A program made the translations under genes and the position numbers. The notes under the pieces were generated by a model. It had not been told where the DNA came from and did no database searches. It saw only the letters and a program-made list of their open reading frames with translations. 64,000 nucleotides of DNA from UBA1563 sp041671545 (GTDB lineage: Bacteria > Bacteroidota > Ignavibacteria > Ignavibacteriales > Ignavibacteriaceae): positions 62,001-126,000 of the forward strand of contig JBAZBI010000007.1 of assembly GCA_041671545.1 (NCBI GenBank). Direction: 5' to 3'. Shown here piece after piece: positions 63,076 to 64,000 of this stretch. How positions within the stretch are numbered: position 1 is the stretch's first letter; every line of letters starts with the position of its first letter.

Positions 63076-63258
63076 TTATTTCTTTCTGTTTTTTTGATTT
63101 TCTTTCGGTGTGAATTTTAAACAATCTTTCCCGGAAGACAAATAAACTTCCGCAGAAGGAATTCTCTTTGTTTTCAATCCGAATGCTTTGCATCCGTAAG
63201 GGAAATTTTTATCCCAAGTGATATAGAAATGGGAACATTGTCTGCAATTTACAACCAT
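63076..63258 (-). CDS. Small Cys-rich conserved protein
   Basis: A 60-residue protein with four conserved Cys residues: VNCRQCSHFYITWDKNFPYG, then KAFG and a Cys in KDCLKFTP. The HFYITWD-NFPYGCKAFG pattern recurs in many Bacteroidota genomes. It is likely a small zinc-binding fold. Its function is unknown to me. Confidence 0.75.
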   Translation of the reverse strand: MVVNCRQCSHFYITWDKNFPYGCKAFGLKTKRIPSAEVYLSSGKDCLKFTPKENQKNRKK

Positions 63259-63277
63259 ATAAAATTCTTTGATAAAA

Positions 63278-64000
63278 TTATTTTAACAGACTTATTCTTG
63301 CATGGTCAAGTAAAGCGCCGTTTACTTCACCGTTCATATTTTCATCAGAATTTCTAAACGTTAAAGTAAACGTATGATTTCCTTTTGTCAAATAAACATG
63401 GACAGAATTACTGTAATCAAAAACATTCCATGTGTTTTCTCCACGGTGCGGCATTACAATTACATCTGCAAAGTTAGTATCAATCATTAGAGAGCGGATG
63501 GCGCATTTGTTCTCTGTGTTTAATGGTCCGTTCCCGTTTGAGTAGCGGAAATCAATAGCATAAAGTCCTTCTTTTGAAGTAGTGAAAGGAAAAGAAATAT
63601 CGCGGTGATCTTGTTTTTCGATCTTAACGTAACCTTTACCGGAGTAATTGGCAAATTTGTTTTCGTAAGAAGAAACGCAATCTTCCATTTCAATAATTTT
63701 TTCTTTACCGTTTAGTGTGATTGGTTCGCTTAAAAAAGAAGCGGTATTATTTTTATCGATTGTTTTAACTTGATATTCTGCCAATACTTTATTTGGTTTA
63801 ATCTTAAAAACAGTTTCTTTTGTTGAATTTAATTTCGATCCGTTCTTAAAAATCAAATAGTGATCAGCTCTGGGAATTTTTGCCCAGCTTAATTGCCCTT
63901 CAGTTGGTTTTACCTTTGGTGATTCCGGCGCGTAATCATTTTCTACAAGATTGATTTTCGACTTTGCAGTTTTGCCGTTCATTACAATCTCAATTGAATG
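63278..64000 (-). CDS. C-terminal part of a large carbohydrate-binding exported protein (cut by window edge)
   Basis: The frame is open to the window edge (about 240 residues visible), with an internal Met at 63982 that is unlikely to be the start. A fibronectin type III-like module comes first (PTEGQLSWAKIPRADHYLIF), followed by a CBM6/35-like carbohydrate-binding domain of about 135 residues (MEDCVSSYENKFANYSGKGY, YAIDFRYSNGNGPL, GNHTFTLTF, ARISLLK at the end). Such ends occur on glycoside hydrolases, notably six-hairpin enzymes such as trehalase-like or glucoamylase-like proteins. The catalytic part is outside the window. Confidence 0.8.
   Translation of the reverse strand, partial: HSIEIVMNGKTAKSKINLVENDYAPESPKVKPTEGQLSWAKIPRADHYLIFKNGSKLNSTKETVFKIKPNKVLAEYQVKTIDKNNTASFLSEPITLNGKEKIIEMEDCVSSYENKFANYSGKGYVKIEKQDHRDISFPFTTSKEGLYAIDFRYSNGNGPLNTENKCAIRSLMIDTNFADVIVMPHRGENTWNVFDYSNSVHVYLTKGNHTFTLTFRNSDENMNGEVNGALLDHARISLLK

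Noticed and set aside
1..64000. tRNA, rRNA or riboswitch genes
   Set aside because: I saw no cloverleaf-like stretches with conserved T-loop sequence and no known riboswitch consensus, but a covariance-model search would be needed to exclude them.

Overview
The window is AT-rich and looks like a chromosomal stretch from the Ignavibacteria/Chlorobi side of Bacteroidota. Three secreted proteins end in the type IX secretion (T9SS) sorting domain with the NYPNPFNP motif typical of that group. Lipoproteins, OmpA-like proteins, multi-domain histidine kinases and cytochrome bd fit the same picture. The assignment rests on protein style, not on a marker gene.

Layout. 1-4133: end of a quinol-type nitric oxide reductase, a frameshifted cupin gene and cydAB (respiration under low oxygen or NO). 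4459-7635: DUF4398 lipoprotein, OmpA protein, a small membrane protein and a lipoprotein resembling clostripain-type peptidases. 7843-15932: four sensor kinases, one with five tandem PAS copies and one whose phospho-acceptor histidine is Leu. 16085-24939: radical SAM/B12 enzyme, glycosyltransferase, alcohol dehydrogenase and small conserved proteins. 25135-27079: double-domain KaiC-like ATPase and a Lys-rich peptide. 27205-32081 (minus strand): type IIG restriction-modification enzyme, an unknown partner and a secreted protein. 32082-33779: no convincing gene, but palindromic repeats, a 131/132-bp direct repeat and a strict 21-bp tandem array. 33780-36189: Mla-type lipid transporter genes. 36594-58907: a long envelope/stress region with DUF3494 adhesin-like proteins, OmpA proteins, two CsbD proteins, LysE, AI-2E and lmo0937-type membrane proteins and a sugar transferase. 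58974-59345: IS630 remnant. 59515-62002 (minus): sulfur operon (metZ, OsmC, two YeeE halves). 62200-64000 (minus): DUF72 protein, small Cys protein and the end of a large carbohydrate-binding protein.

The most striking signal is a gapless 35-bp motif, found 12 times, always on the plus strand and always 47-167 bp upstream of a start codon. All copies share TTTCATCC, and most continue to GCCYGATTGA followed about 23-30 bp later by an AT-rich -10-like element. It precedes the lipoprotein/OmpA pair, the kinase block, the radical SAM gene, KaiC-like, Mla, DUF3494, DUF4382, lmo0937/AI-2E and CsbD genes. It may mark one stress/envelope regulon concentrated in about 53 kb, possibly driven by the local kinases. 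That last link is inference.
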